From: Polluticoccus soli
GTDB taxonomy: Bacteria > Bacteroidota > Bacteroidia > Chitinophagales > Chitinophagaceae
Reading direction: 5' to 3'
Assembly (NCBI RefSeq): GCF_029269745.1
Contig: NZ_JARJHT010000001.1
Coordinates: forward strand, 1,612,001 to 1,676,000
DNA: 64,000 nucleotides
Of the stretch, positions 51,849 to 60,428 are shown piece by piece (within the stretch, counting starts at the first letter, position 1; every line of letters starts with the position of its first letter). Both the position numbers and the translations under genes were made by a program. The notes beneath the pieces were generated by a model. That model did not search any database. It had not been told where the DNA came from and worked only from the letters and a program-made list of their open reading frames with translations.

Positions 51849-53987
51849 ATGTCCAAAATATCAATATTCAAGAACACGTTCGATACGTGCTCAGAGGATA
51901 GTCTTTCCATAGGTGAATTTATAGACAGGATACGCGATGGCTACTGGCAAGATTATGTATTGCCAGTGCGAGCGATAGCAGATAAAAAGCAACGCGATGA
52001 AGCCAAAAAGAAGGTTCCATGTGTGACAATGGGTGGGTTGTTTGGGTCCGGGCGCACGGACGATACGATAACGAGGAGTAGCGGGTTTATAGGTATAGAC
52101 ATTGACGACGTTGACGCCGAAAAAACGAAGGCCCTACTAAAATGCGACGAGCACATTTATGCAGCTTTCACCAGCATAAGCGGCCGAGGGCTGTGTGTGG
52201 TATTCCGCATATGTGCCGGTAAGTATAGGCAGGCTCATGCCGGTCTCGAACAATATTTGTTCGACACCTATAGCATTAACATTGACCCTACCAGCGTTAA
52301 TCCTTCTCGATTACGTTATGTGAGCTTTGATCCCCATCTATACATAAATAAGGAGGCAACCAAATTCACCAGGTATGTAGAGGTGACACCTGTCACGCAG
52401 GACAGAACTACCATCTTCGCAAAAACAGACTTCGACCAAATTATCCTTGAAATACAGCAACGGCGTGTGAACTTATGCGAAAGCTACCACAATTGGTTGC
52501 GTATCGGCTTCGCGCTTGCCGAGGAGTTTGGCGAAGCAGGTGAACATTATTTTCATATAATTAGTAGCTATAGCCAGAAGTACAATCCCCAGCAGTGCGA
52601 TAAACAGTGGCAAAACTGCCTGAAGGGTAGTCGAACTAGTGTTAAGCGTGCCCACATGGCAACGTTCTACTATTGTTGCAAGCAACATGGAATCGAGACC
52701 TATAGCGAGCGCACGCGCGATATTATTGAGGTAGCATATGCAGCTAAGCGTAGCGGCAAAAGTAAAGAGCAGGTAATACAGCAAGTAGGCAATGATCCTG
52801 ACGGCATTGTTGAACAAGTATTTAATGCCAATGAAATTGTTCTGTGTGACGAATCCTTATTCGGTAGATTAAAAATATGGATGAAAGCAAATTACCCTGG
52901 CCTACGGCAAAACTGCATTACACGTTATATAGAACTTGGGGGCAAACAACTTGACCAAAACGATTTTAACAGTATATACATTAAAGCAAACACAGACATG
53001 AAAAAAATTAATTTCGAAAATGTTGATAGGTTAATTCGTAGCGAATACACTGAAGTGTACAATCCGTTATTGGATTTTTTTGCAGCATACCAGCATAGAC
53101 GGCCCTCCGGTCTCATAGACCGGTTGTTTGAGACCATACAAACCGATGAAGACAAACGATTATTCAGTAAGCATATCGGCCGGAAATGGCTGGTAAGCAT
53201 AATTGCCAGCGCACACGGTATCCACAGCCCTTTAATGTTAGTGTTGAGTGGCAGCCTACAAGGTACTGGTAAAACGGAGTTCTTCCGTAGGTTATTACCC
53301 CCGGAATTGCAATGTTATTATGCTGAGAGCAAACTGGACGCGGGCAAGGATGACGAGATATTGATGACGAAGAAACTGCTTATTATGGATGATGAAATGG
53401 GTGGCAAAAGCAAAAAGGATGAACGCAGGCTAAAGGAGCTATTGAGTAAACAGGTTTTCAGCCTACGGGAGCCTTATGGTCGCAATAACGTAGACTTGAA
53501 TCGTCTTGCTGTGCTATGTGGTACAACCAACGATAATGAGATACTGAGCGATCCCACAGGTAACAGGCGCATCTTGCCGATAAACGTACAGAGTATAGAC
53601 CACCAGGCATATAATGCGATTGATAAAATTGATTTGATTATGGAGGCCTACCACCTGTACAAAGCTGGGTTCGACTGGCAACTTAATAGGGAGGACATCA
53701 ATATGTTATCTATACATAGTAGTGAGTTTGAGAACTACAGCATAGAATACGAGCTAATAAATAAATACTACGTCTTGCCGATGGCGGGTGAATGCTTGGA
53801 GTTGACTGCCAGTGAGATATTGATAGATTTGGACCAGAAAACGGGGATGAAGCTCCAACTAAATAAATTGGGTAAGGAGTTGAAACGCATCGGTTTTGAA
53901 CAAGTTGTAAGGCGCACCGGCAAAACAACCCAGCGAAAATGGAAGGTGCAAGCGTTCACAGGGTTTACACCTCCAGGCATAGTATGA
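51849..53987 (+). CDS. Primase-helicase of the BT4734/VirE type
   Basis: The 712-residue protein has three parts. An N-terminal BT4734-like primase region (about 1-180) has the acidic SSGFIGIDIDDVD and TSISGRGLCVVFRI motifs. A primase C-terminal domain (PriCT-2, about 215-290; NWLRIGFALAEEFGEAGEHYF) follows. A VirE/P4-type superfamily 3-like ATPase forms the rest, with Walker A SGSLQGTGKTEFF (near 467) and Walker B KKLLIMDDEM. Such proteins initiate replication of plasmids, phage satellites and integrative elements. The iteron cluster directly downstream is a candidate origin for it. The last gene of the run beginning at 50997. Confidence 0.87.
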   Translation: MSKISIFKNTFDTCSEDSLSIGEFIDRIRDGYWQDYVLPVRAIADKKQRDEAKKKVPCVTMGGLFGSGRTDDTITRSSGFIGIDIDDVDAEKTKALLKCDEHIYAAFTSISGRGLCVVFRICAGKYRQAHAGLEQYLFDTYSINIDPTSVNPSRLRYVSFDPHLYINKEATKFTRYVEVTPVTQDRTTIFAKTDFDQIILEIQQRRVNLCESYHNWLRIGFALAEEFGEAGEHYFHIISSYSQKYNPQQCDKQWQNCLKGSRTSVKRAHMATFYYCCKQHGIETYSERTRDIIEVAYAAKRSGKSKEQVIQQVGNDPDGIVEQVFNANEIVLCDESLFGRLKIWMKANYPGLRQNCITRYIELGGKQLDQNDFNSIYIKANTDMKKINFENVDRLIRSEYTEVYNPLLDFFAAYQHRRPSGLIDRLFETIQTDEDKRLFSKHIGRKWLVSIIASAHGIHSPLMLVLSGSLQGTGKTEFFRRLLPPELQCYYAESKLDAGKDDEILMTKKLLIMDDEMGGKSKKDERRLKELLSKQVFSLREPYGRNNVDLNRLAVLCGTTNDNEILSDPTGNRRILPINVQSIDHQAYNAIDKIDLIMEAYHLYKAGFDWQLNREDINMLSIHSSEFENYSIEYELINKYYVLPMAGECLELTASEILIDLDQKTGMKLQLNKLGKELKRIGFEQVVRRTGKTTQRKWKVQAFTGFTPPGIV

Positions 53988-54026
53988 TCGCTCACCCGTT
54001 GATTAGGCACAAGCTCATCAACCAAC

Positions 54027-54157
54027 ATGTTACATGTTTACATGTTTACACTGTAGTTTCTTTTAGGAGCTATTGTTATTTAACAGGGTAGTATAAGGAC
54101 GGGGAAGTTAGTCACAACATTAATTCTTATTAGAAAAACCGGTGTAAACATGTAAAC
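54027..54157. repeat. Iteron-like cluster, candidate origin or operator
   Basis: ATGTTAC, ATGTTTAC, ATGTTTAC lie in tandem at 54027-54049. The 16-mer GTTTACATGTTTACAC (54036-54051) recurs as its exact complement at 54142-54157. It sits between the primase-helicase and terminase genes. Confidence 0.6.
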
Positions 54158-54254
54158 ACTGTTCCGTAGGACGCAAAGCCCTATTAAAAAGTATTGAGCT
54201 GTTACACGCTACTTCGACTAATATTGTAAATTTGATACTATAAATACATTCACC

Positions 54255-54749
54255 ATGTTGGAAAGCAAAATAGGCAATGATGGTTTAACTGAAAAGCAGG
54301 AACTGTTCTGCCAGGAATATCTGGTTGACTTAAACCAAACCAAGGCGTATCAGCGGGCATTTGATGTTGCGAATATAGGCACAGCGGCCGCCGAGGCTTC
54401 ACGTTTAGTTACAAGAAACCTTAAGGTTTCCGCGCGTATAAAGCAATTGATGAATGAGCGCGTTGAGCGGATAAGCCTAAACCAGGACTGGGTCCTGCTG
54501 AGGCTACAGCAGATAAGTGACCGTAGTATGCAGTGCGAGCCAGTAATGAAGTGGAGTCACGAAGAAAAGCGCATAATAGCAACTGGAGAGTATGTGTTTG
54601 ATAGTAATGGTGCCAACAGAAGCACTGAACTGATAGGGAAACACATGGGCATGTTCAAAGAAAAGCTGGAGGTTGATACAAACATTAACGTGGAGCTCAT
54701 TATACAGGGGCAGAAGTTTGCTAAAAAACCTACCGACGGTGCAGCCTGA
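54255..54749 (+). CDS. Terminase small subunit-like protein
   Basis: Phage terminase small subunits bind the packaging site and recruit the large subunit. The 164-residue protein matches the family pattern: GLTEKQELFCQEYLVDLNQT, KAYQRAFD, SRLVTRNLKVSARIKQLMNE, a segment with a helix-turn-helix (about 12-75). The C-terminus is the usual oligomerisation and variable region. No large terminase, portal or capsid gene is in the window, so this is an orphan. It fits a phage satellite that redirects a helper's packaging. A decayed prophage is the alternative. Confidence 0.8.
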   Translation: MLESKIGNDGLTEKQELFCQEYLVDLNQTKAYQRAFDVANIGTAAAEASRLVTRNLKVSARIKQLMNERVERISLNQDWVLLRLQQISDRSMQCEPVMKWSHEEKRIIATGEYVFDSNGANRSTELIGKHMGMFKEKLEVDTNINVELIIQGQKFAKKPTDGAA

Positions 54750-55019
54750 CCGAAAACGAACAATGCGTACCTTATTTGTACCTGGGGTCGCTGAAATGTA
54801 GGCAAAAAACAGACAGTTACATTTTGTTATAGAATGTACTTGGTTACAAATCTCACTTTAGTACCCTCAAAGGGGAAACAACAAAAGTGTTCGATGTGGG
54901 TGAAACCGGTATAAATAAGAAAAGCTATACCAGCGCCTTCGAAATTTGTCACAACATTGCAATAAAGCTCCCGTCTGGATGAAAAACCAGGGGATTTTTC
55001 CATTCTTACTGACAGTTAC

Positions 55020-55241
55020 ATGACGATGTCAGCAGGAATGAATTCACCGAAGTTTATACGAACCGACAAAGTGCGAGCTAAGTCCGATAAAAAAACCGTC
55101 ATGTCCATTGCTAAATACAAGTACATTCTCTCCGGAGATAGGCGGCAATACACTGGACTGATATATTGCTTTTGGTTCGTCGATGGCAAACCGCGGATGG
55201 AGATTTTTCACGAAGATGAATTAGAATTGGCAACGCTTTAA
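55020..55241 (+). CDS. Small hypothetical protein before the PAS gene
   Basis: The 73-residue soluble protein reads like a small beta-sheet protein (YKYILSGDRRQYTGLIYCFW, RMEIFHEDELELATL). It is 10 bp before the PAS-domain gene on the same strand, so the two are probably co-transcribed. The 270-bp stretch before it (54750-55019) has no gene I can support. Family not recognised. Confidence 0.5.
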   Translation: MTMSAGMNSPKFIRTDKVRAKSDKKTVMSIAKYKYILSGDRRQYTGLIYCFWFVDGKPRMEIFHEDELELATL

Positions 55242-55251
55242 AATACCAGCC

Positions 55252-56586
55252 ATGACAGAAGATACGGGTAATGATTACAAAAAGCTTTTTTTCAACAGCC
55301 CTGTACCCATGTACATCTACGAGCGTGGCACGTACAAATTTCTTGCTGTTAATCGGGCAGCTCTTGAGCAATACGGCTATACTCAGGAAGAGTTTTTGTC
55401 GATGACAGCACTGGATATTAGGCCTGAAGAAGATTGGGAGAAGTTTAGCAAGATAATCAAGTCCCTTGCCCTGGAATATTTGAATGCTGGCACCTGGCGC
55501 CATATCAGGAAAAACGGGGAGTTGTTTTTTGTGCGCATCCATGCACACCAGGTAAATTTCAATGGTACCGAGGCTGTTGCCGTATTCGCCATCGACATAG
55601 ACGAAACTATTAAAACGCAAAACGCACTGCAAGAGAAATCCAGGGAAGTTGAGGATATGCTCGATAGTATAACAGACGGTTTTTTCGCTCTGAATAAAAA
55701 CTGGGAATTTACATACGTAAACAACCAATCCGAGAGAATTCTACGCCATCCAAGGGAGTACCTGATCGGGAGACATATTTGGGACACATTTCCAGAAGCT
55801 TTAAATACGCAATTTTTTCCTCGATACGTTACTGCTATGAATGAGCGGGTAAGTGTACATTTCGAAGAATATTACGCCCCCCTGGAGGTATGGGTTTCCG
55901 TAAATGCATATCCGACAAAGGAAGGGATAGCTGTGTATTTTCTTGATATTACTGAACAAAAAAAATCGCTCGAGAAAATACACCACGCAGAACAAAGACT
56001 TCGCACGATCATCAACAGCACACAAGATATTATATGGTCAATTGACAGTGACCTAAATATTGTCGACGCGAACAATTCGTTCTGGAGACGAGTGGAAAGT
56101 ATCACAGGGAAAACACTGAGTACTTCTGACCCGAAAGAACTCAGCGCCGACCTGGTTAAAAGATGGCAAAAATTTTATCAAAAAGCACTTGATGGAGAAG
56201 CTTACAAAATGATATGGCAGGACAAAGTAAGCGACAATACTGTTTTTAAGGAAGTGACGTTTAATCCAATATACGACAGAGACAAGAAAATCAACGGCCT
56301 AGCCTGTTATTCAAGAGATGTAACTGACGAATATCTATATAGGGAAATGATAGAACGCCAGAATGAGCAGTTAAAGAACATTGCATGGATACAATCTCAC
56401 AAAGTACGAAACCATGTAGCAACTATATTGGGACTTTCACAATTGTTCGACTATGAGCACCCGGATAGCCCGGTAAACTGTGAAGTAGTACACGGCGTAA
56501 TCGCAAAAGCACGGGAATTGGATGACGTTATTAAAGAAATCAACGACCTGACGTTGAGTATAGATAGCATCTCGCGTCCTGGATAA
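55252..56586 (+). CDS. Triple-PAS signalling protein without a kinase ATPase domain
   Basis: Three PAS domains are seen (about 5-120, 130-245 and 250-365; marked by NSPVPMYIYERG, ITDGFFALNKNWEFTYVNNQ and DIIWSIDSDLNIVDANNSFW), joined by short coiled linkers. The last 80 residues have the histidine-box-like WIQSHKVRNHVATILGLSQL of Bacteroidota PAS kinases, in which His is followed by Lys-Val-Arg instead of Glu-x-Arg. The protein stops 60 residues later, with no HATPase domain. It could be a signal adaptor or a dimer partner. A premature stop has not been excluded, but the end is clean. Cytoplasmic; ligand unknown. Confidence 0.85.
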   Translation: MTEDTGNDYKKLFFNSPVPMYIYERGTYKFLAVNRAALEQYGYTQEEFLSMTALDIRPEEDWEKFSKIIKSLALEYLNAGTWRHIRKNGELFFVRIHAHQVNFNGTEAVAVFAIDIDETIKTQNALQEKSREVEDMLDSITDGFFALNKNWEFTYVNNQSERILRHPREYLIGRHIWDTFPEALNTQFFPRYVTAMNERVSVHFEEYYAPLEVWVSVNAYPTKEGIAVYFLDITEQKKSLEKIHHAEQRLRTIINSTQDIIWSIDSDLNIVDANNSFWRRVESITGKTLSTSDPKELSADLVKRWQKFYQKALDGEAYKMIWQDKVSDNTVFKEVTFNPIYDRDKKINGLACYSRDVTDEYLYREMIERQNEQLKNIAWIQSHKVRNHVATILGLSQLFDYEHPDSPVNCEVVHGVIAKARELDDVIKEINDLTLSIDSISRPG

Positions 56587-56682
56587 CTGCCTATGCCTAT
56601 TTGTATAAACTGAAAATAGGTCGAATTTAAATCATCGATGTAGCATCAGAAATACACCAACAGCTGTTAATAGCATAGGCAG
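56587..56682. repeat. 96-bp element with 14-bp inverted ends after the PAS gene
   Basis: CTGCCTATGCCTATT and AATAGCATAGGCAG pair with one bulged base. The left end touches the PAS stop codon. It is probably a small non-coding palindromic element or a long-range terminator. Confidence 0.5.
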
Positions 56683-56755
56683 GGGTAAAATCATACTCAC
56701 ACCTCTATAGTTCTAAAGGAACAGTTAGTCTGTGGCCGCTTCCTAAAATGAACAG

Positions 56756-56771
56756 GTATAGTTTACTATAC
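56756..56771. promoter_or_regulatory. Palindrome GTATAGT-TT-ACTATAC, candidate operator
   Basis: Perfect 7-bp inverted arms around two bases lie 180 bp before the aminotransferase start. The rest of the 365-bp gap (56587-56951) shows no gene. Confidence 0.42.
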
Positions 56772-56951
56772 TGACCCTTAATCTTCGCACAGTTACCCCG
56801 TACATTTCTACATGCTTTGGCACACATTTATTGTGAACCTGTACGAATACCCGGAGTAGCTTTCGTCCCGTTTGAACGGTTAAAATTATTTCCTAAAGAA
56901 GGCTCTTAGCGGCGCAAATACATCTTTACCTCCCTCGTTGAACTATTTATT

Positions 56952-58133
56952 ATGAAACAGCAATTAAGAGAAGAGCAATTCTTTATGTCGACAGAAGAAC
57001 CTGACGATATATTTGTGGCGCGCACAACGGATGAATTCATATACGACCAACACGGAAAGCGCTATATTGATTTCAATGCGGGCTGGTGTGTGGGGAATCT
57101 CGGCTGGGCAAAAAAAGAAATACGATCAAAAGTAAAGGCTGCAAAGGTACCGGACTATATCGCTCCGGGGTACCATTATCGAGGTTGGGGGGAGCTTGCT
57201 GAATTGCTGGCATCCATTGCTCCGGGCGAATTGCGAAAAAGTGTTCGTGCCACGGGCGGTACCGAGGCTGTAGAAGCCGCTATGCAAATAGCTATGTTGT
57301 ATACAGGTAGAACAAAGTTCCTTTCGATAGAAGGAAGTTATCATGGCAACTCTATAGGTACATTAAGTATCGGAGCTTCAGAAAACAGGGAGCAGTTCAC
57401 AAACCTTTTGCCGAATTGCATAAAGATCAAACCTCCTTTGGATGATAAAGCCGCAGAAAAGGTAAAAGCCAGATTGAAGAATAAAGACGTTGCCGCCCTA
57501 ATAATGGAACCCGTTATCTGCAACCTAGGCGTAATGATACCAGAGCACGCTTTTATGAAGAGTGTCAGTGCCTTATGCCGGCAATATGGAACCCTGCTGG
57601 TAATAGATGAGGTAGCATGCGGTTTTGGGAGGACGGGGAAGTTGTTTGCCTGTGAGCATTTTGATCTAGAGCCAGATATTCTTTGCCTCGCTAAAGCAAT
57701 CACCGGCGGATTTGCACCTTTGGGTGCGTGTATGACAACAAAAAAGATCGCCAGCAAAGTGGTGAAGAAAGGATTTCAGTTTTATTCTACTTATGGTTGG
57801 CATCCTTTGGCGGTAGAAGCCGCGCTTGCTAATATTCGCTATTGGAAAAAAAATCAGGCAAAAATATTCGGCAACGTCGCAGCATTAAGCCAGGTCTTTA
57901 CAGACGGACTCAGTCAAATGAAATTTAAAAAGGGAGCTAACCTGCGAATTTTAGGACTGGCTATTGGTATAGAAGTCAGCGACGCACAATACGCCGATCG
58001 CATTCAGAAGAAAAGCCTCAAAAAAGGACTGTTGTTTACGACTGAAAGCAAAACGCTTACTCTTTTCCCTCCACTTACGATGAAGCGGGCAATAGCAAAA
58101 GAAGGATTGGAAATATTGGAAAGTTGTTTGTAA
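56952..58133 (+). CDS. Class III pyridoxal-phosphate aminotransferase
   Basis: This 393-residue fold type I enzyme belongs to the acetylornithine/4-aminobutyrate/ornithine aminotransferase class. It shows RATGGTEAVEAAMQIAML (PLP phosphate binding), the aspartate motif LLVIDEVACGFGRTGKLF and the catalytic lysine in CLAKAITGGFAPLGA (near 255). The N-terminus lacks the longer arm found in some aminotransferases, and the GSYHGNSIGTLSIG loop is conserved. Whether the substrate is ornithine, GABA, glutamate semialdehyde or another amine is not told by the sequence. No related pathway gene is adjacent. It is an isolated gene in the accessory region. Confidence 0.88.
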   Translation: MKQQLREEQFFMSTEEPDDIFVARTTDEFIYDQHGKRYIDFNAGWCVGNLGWAKKEIRSKVKAAKVPDYIAPGYHYRGWGELAELLASIAPGELRKSVRATGGTEAVEAAMQIAMLYTGRTKFLSIEGSYHGNSIGTLSIGASENREQFTNLLPNCIKIKPPLDDKAAEKVKARLKNKDVAALIMEPVICNLGVMIPEHAFMKSVSALCRQYGTLLVIDEVACGFGRTGKLFACEHFDLEPDILCLAKAITGGFAPLGACMTTKKIASKVVKKGFQFYSTYGWHPLAVEAALANIRYWKKNQAKIFGNVAALSQVFTDGLSQMKFKKGANLRILGLAIGIEVSDAQYADRIQKKSLKKGLLFTTESKTLTLFPPLTMKRAIAKEGLEILESCL

Positions 58134-58320
58134 GCGAATCCTATTGTCCTTTGTGTCTAAAGCCAACTCAACGCCGACCATTCCGAAGGACTTAATATAT
58201 TATCAACTGTCATATTATATTATTTTTTGACAGGCGTGAAATCTGAAATTTTTTCAATTTCTGTGACAGTTTTTCAGAAATTTTTGCGTGGCATTTTGTT
58301 TGAATTATTTAGGGTAAAAA

Positions 58321-58325
58321 GGAGG
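58321..58325 (+). promoter_or_regulatory. Strong Shine-Dalgarno site GGAGG for hsp20
   Basis: AAAAAGGAGG ends 5 bp before the hsp20 ATG. Core genes in the window lack such sites. It could be the sequence masked in a temperature-dependent leader fold; CTGTCA/TGACAG arms lie upstream near 58210-58235. Confidence 0.5.
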
Positions 58326-58330
58326 ACAAT

Positions 58331-58807
58331 ATGAACACTCTAATGAAAAGAAATGGTGGCAACGGCAACGTACCGGGCACATCTTTCAGCGGTTTGGTTG
58401 ATAAAATCTTCCAGGACAACCTGAACCGCTTCTTCCACGACGATTCCTGGGGCCTCGGCGGCCCGGACCGAGCCACAAATGTGCCGGTCAACATCAGGCA
58501 AACCGACAAAAGCTATGAGCTTGAGTTAGTTGCGCCCGGCCTCAAGAAAGAGGATTTCAAGATCAATGTAAGTAATGATGTGCTTACGGTGAGTCTTGAA
58601 CACAAAGAAACGTCCGAACAGCAAAGTAAGGATGAAGGTTGGCTACGTAAGGAGTATAAAACACGCTCCTTCAGCCGCTCCTTCAACCTCGACAACGACG
58701 TGGATGCCAACAAGATAACTGCTAAATACAGCGATGGTATCCTTTACGTGACGCTGCCGCTGAAAGAAGGTGCAAAACCGATAGCCCGTAGTATTGAGAT
58801 CCATTAA
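58331..58807 (+). CDS. Hsp20 small heat-shock protein
   Basis: The 158-residue protein is an alpha-crystallin-domain chaperone that holds unfolded proteins and forms large oligomers. The domain runs from about residue 55 to 150: VPVNIRQTDKSYELELVAPG, FKINVSNDVLTVSLE and a final ITAKYSDGILYVTLPLKEG with the conserved I-x-I-like tail (IARSIEIH). The N-terminal arm contains the Phe/Asp-rich FQDNLNRFFHDDSWG. The gene has an exceptionally strong ribosome-binding site for this phylum. It is followed 87 bp later by a lipoprotein gene in the same direction. Confidence 0.94.
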   Translation: MNTLMKRNGGNGNVPGTSFSGLVDKIFQDNLNRFFHDDSWGLGGPDRATNVPVNIRQTDKSYELELVAPGLKKEDFKINVSNDVLTVSLEHKETSEQQSKDEGWLRKEYKTRSFSRSFNLDNDVDANKITAKYSDGILYVTLPLKEGAKPIARSIEIH

Positions 58808-58894
58808 TAATTGACAGGGGCAAAATGGCGACAGGCGGCTAATTCAGTCGCCTGCCCCGCCATTAATTATCTAACGGGTTCAAAACGAAAATCT

Positions 58895-59377
58895 ATGAAA
58901 AATATATTGTTATTGCTGCTGCTCGTAACAGGCACATACAGTTGTAACGCGCAGCCTAGACAAAGCGAAAAACAACAGCAGGCCACAACCACGGAAGAAA
59001 ACAAGCCACAGGCCAGATGGAAAGTAAATAAAAAGTATGACGATAAGGGGAACCTCATTGGCTACGACTCGTCTTACGTTTGGACGTATTCAAGCAAAGG
59101 AGGCAATATACATAGTGTGGAGGCTGACAGTGTAATGGAGGCCTTCAGAAAGCAATTCAATATGGAGTTTCCTTCATTTTTTAATAAAAGGTTCGACAAC
59201 CCAGTTTGGTCTGATAGTTTGTTTCGCCAGGATTTTATTGCTCCCGACTATTTCATGAAAAGATGGGACGAGCACCATTCTGACATGAGACAAATGATGC
59301 AACAAATGGATTCGTTACGAAACTGGTTCTTAAAAAACAATTATCCGGGCCTGAACAGCGAGAACAAGAGATTGTAA
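58895..59377 (+). CDS. Exported protein, probable lipoprotein
   Basis: The true start is the ATG at 58895, because MKNILLLLLLVTGTYS-Cys is a clear lipobox-type signal; a frame from 58811 would bury it. The mature 140-residue part is charged, with WKVNKKYDDKGNLIGYDSSY and a helical end DMRQMMQQMDSLRNWFLKNN. Such a mix of beta start and amphipathic helix is seen in periplasmic chaperone-like proteins, but I cannot assign a family. It probably shares the hsp20 transcript. Envelope stress function is inferred only from position. Confidence 0.65.
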   Translation: MKNILLLLLLVTGTYSCNAQPRQSEKQQQATTTEENKPQARWKVNKKYDDKGNLIGYDSSYVWTYSSKGGNIHSVEADSVMEAFRKQFNMEFPSFFNKRFDNPVWSDSLFRQDFIAPDYFMKRWDEHHSDMRQMMQQMDSLRNWFLKNNYPGLNSENKRL

Positions 59378-59405
59378 CTGTGGCATAATCATCGAATTTT
59401 TAAAA

Positions 59406-59696
59406 ATGGACACACAGTATAATGTCATAATTAGCATAAAGACACCTGAAGGAATGCAGGAGATCGGCAATTTTCTAATAGGAGACGATGCGGATTTTGC
59501 GCTTGCAACCTTTAATAGCTTAAACGGCTACAGCGATACGGATGAAAAGAGCGTGCTACGGATTGAACTAGTTAAAAAGGTGGGGCTAACACCTGTTCAG
59601 TACCTAGCAAGTATAAGTTGTACGCTTGACCAATATGTGGAGAATTGCCGTATTGTCACTCGCGATGCGTTTAAATTTTTCACATTGGAACGCTAA
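59406..59696 (+). CDS. Small hypothetical protein
   Basis: The 96-residue soluble protein begins MDTQYNVIISIKTPEGMQEI and has an alternating beta/alpha pattern ending in SCTLDQYVENCRIVTRDAFK. It lies 28 bp after the lipoprotein gene on the same strand. I recognise no domain. It is supported only by length, start context and position in a plus-strand gene run. Confidence 0.5.
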   Translation: MDTQYNVIISIKTPEGMQEIGNFLIGDDADFALATFNSLNGYSDTDEKSVLRIELVKKVGLTPVQYLASISCTLDQYVENCRIVTRDAFKFFTLER

Positions 59697-60117
59697 CCCG
59701 TAGCAAAAAATAATATTTGGCTTAGGGTGAGGACATAAATTTTAGCGAAAGATTGGAGAATCATCATTGCAAAACTTAATAAAAAAGGAGGTACGATAGA
59801 ACCAGAGGCCTCGGAGCAGTTGATAGACAACGTGGCACGCCTACCCAAAATGCACCTATTGCATTCTGGCATAACTTTTAATATTTTTAGTTTAGTATCT
59901 CGTCGCTCATCGATGTCCTGCGATGCACCGACAGCAAATTCTACATCTCCGCAGCCGTTTAGGCTGATAGGCCAAGGAGAACAGCACATACAAATACAGT
60001 TTTTGAGATCGAACGGGCTTGGTTGCGTTTCCGGGTTACGACCGAATTGGCGCCGGATGCTGCTGGAATTTCTAGCCCGATCCAAATCTTGTCTTTCAAT
60101 CGATTAATAATCTAAAA
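59697..60117. other. 421-bp region without a clear gene
   Basis: Both strands carry frames of about 95-130 codons with no start signal, no known domain and poor codon use. One plus frame contains AKLNKKGGTIEPEASEQL, which looks like part of a decayed protein. The region may be a gene remnant. I find no repeat or terminator in it. Confidence 0.4.
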
Positions 60118-60336
60118 ATGGATATTATGCAAATTAGCTTAGAGAGTGACAACGGGAACAATGCACGCAAAACTTCAAAACGCGGTTTTGCTTCTATGGA
60201 TTTAGAAAAGCGACGCGAGATTGCTAGCAAGGGTGGAAGAGCAGTTAGTAGCAACAATGAACACATGGTAGAAATAGGCCGCAGGGGTGGCGCAGCCTCT
60301 GGCGAAACCCGTCGCAGAAAGGCGAATCAGGCCTAG
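60118..60336 (+). CDS. KGG-motif stress protein
   Basis: The 72-residue hydrophilic protein has two copies of the KGG (GsiB/Con-10-like) motif: KRGFASMDLEKRREIASKGG (about 21-40) and EIGRRGGAASGETRRRK (about 51-67). These motifs occur in small general-stress and desiccation-related proteins that stay soluble without a fixed fold. The N-terminal 20 residues are variable. The start is ATG at 60118, with an alternative at 60127. An imperfect terminator follows at 60391. Confidence 0.85.
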   Translation: MDIMQISLESDNGNNARKTSKRGFASMDLEKRREIASKGGRAVSSNNEHMVEIGRRGGAASGETRRRKANQA

Positions 60337-60390
60337 GCTAGACCATAGAATAACCCAGTTTGAACAGATAATACGCTTTAGTTAAATGTG

Positions 60391-60426
60391 AAAGAAGGGC
60401 TTCCACGTCAGTGGGGGTCCTTCTTT
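60391..60426 (+). terminator. Hairpin after the KGG gene
   Basis: A 16-bp stem AAAGAAGGGCTTCCAC / GTGGGGGTCCTTCTTT with loop GTCA has three G-U pairs valid only in plus-strand RNA. The T-run is poor, so it may be a processing or stability element. Confidence 0.55.
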
Positions 60427-60428
60427 AG

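Noticed and set aside
54111-54958. Direct repeat GTCACAACATT (54111 and 54948 areas) as element ends
   Set aside because: The 11-bp match lies inside the element module on both sides and is within chance expectation.
59820-60107. 95-codon plus-strand frame in the gene-poor stretch
   Set aside because: No start context, poor codon use and no domain; kept only as a possible remnant in the region note.
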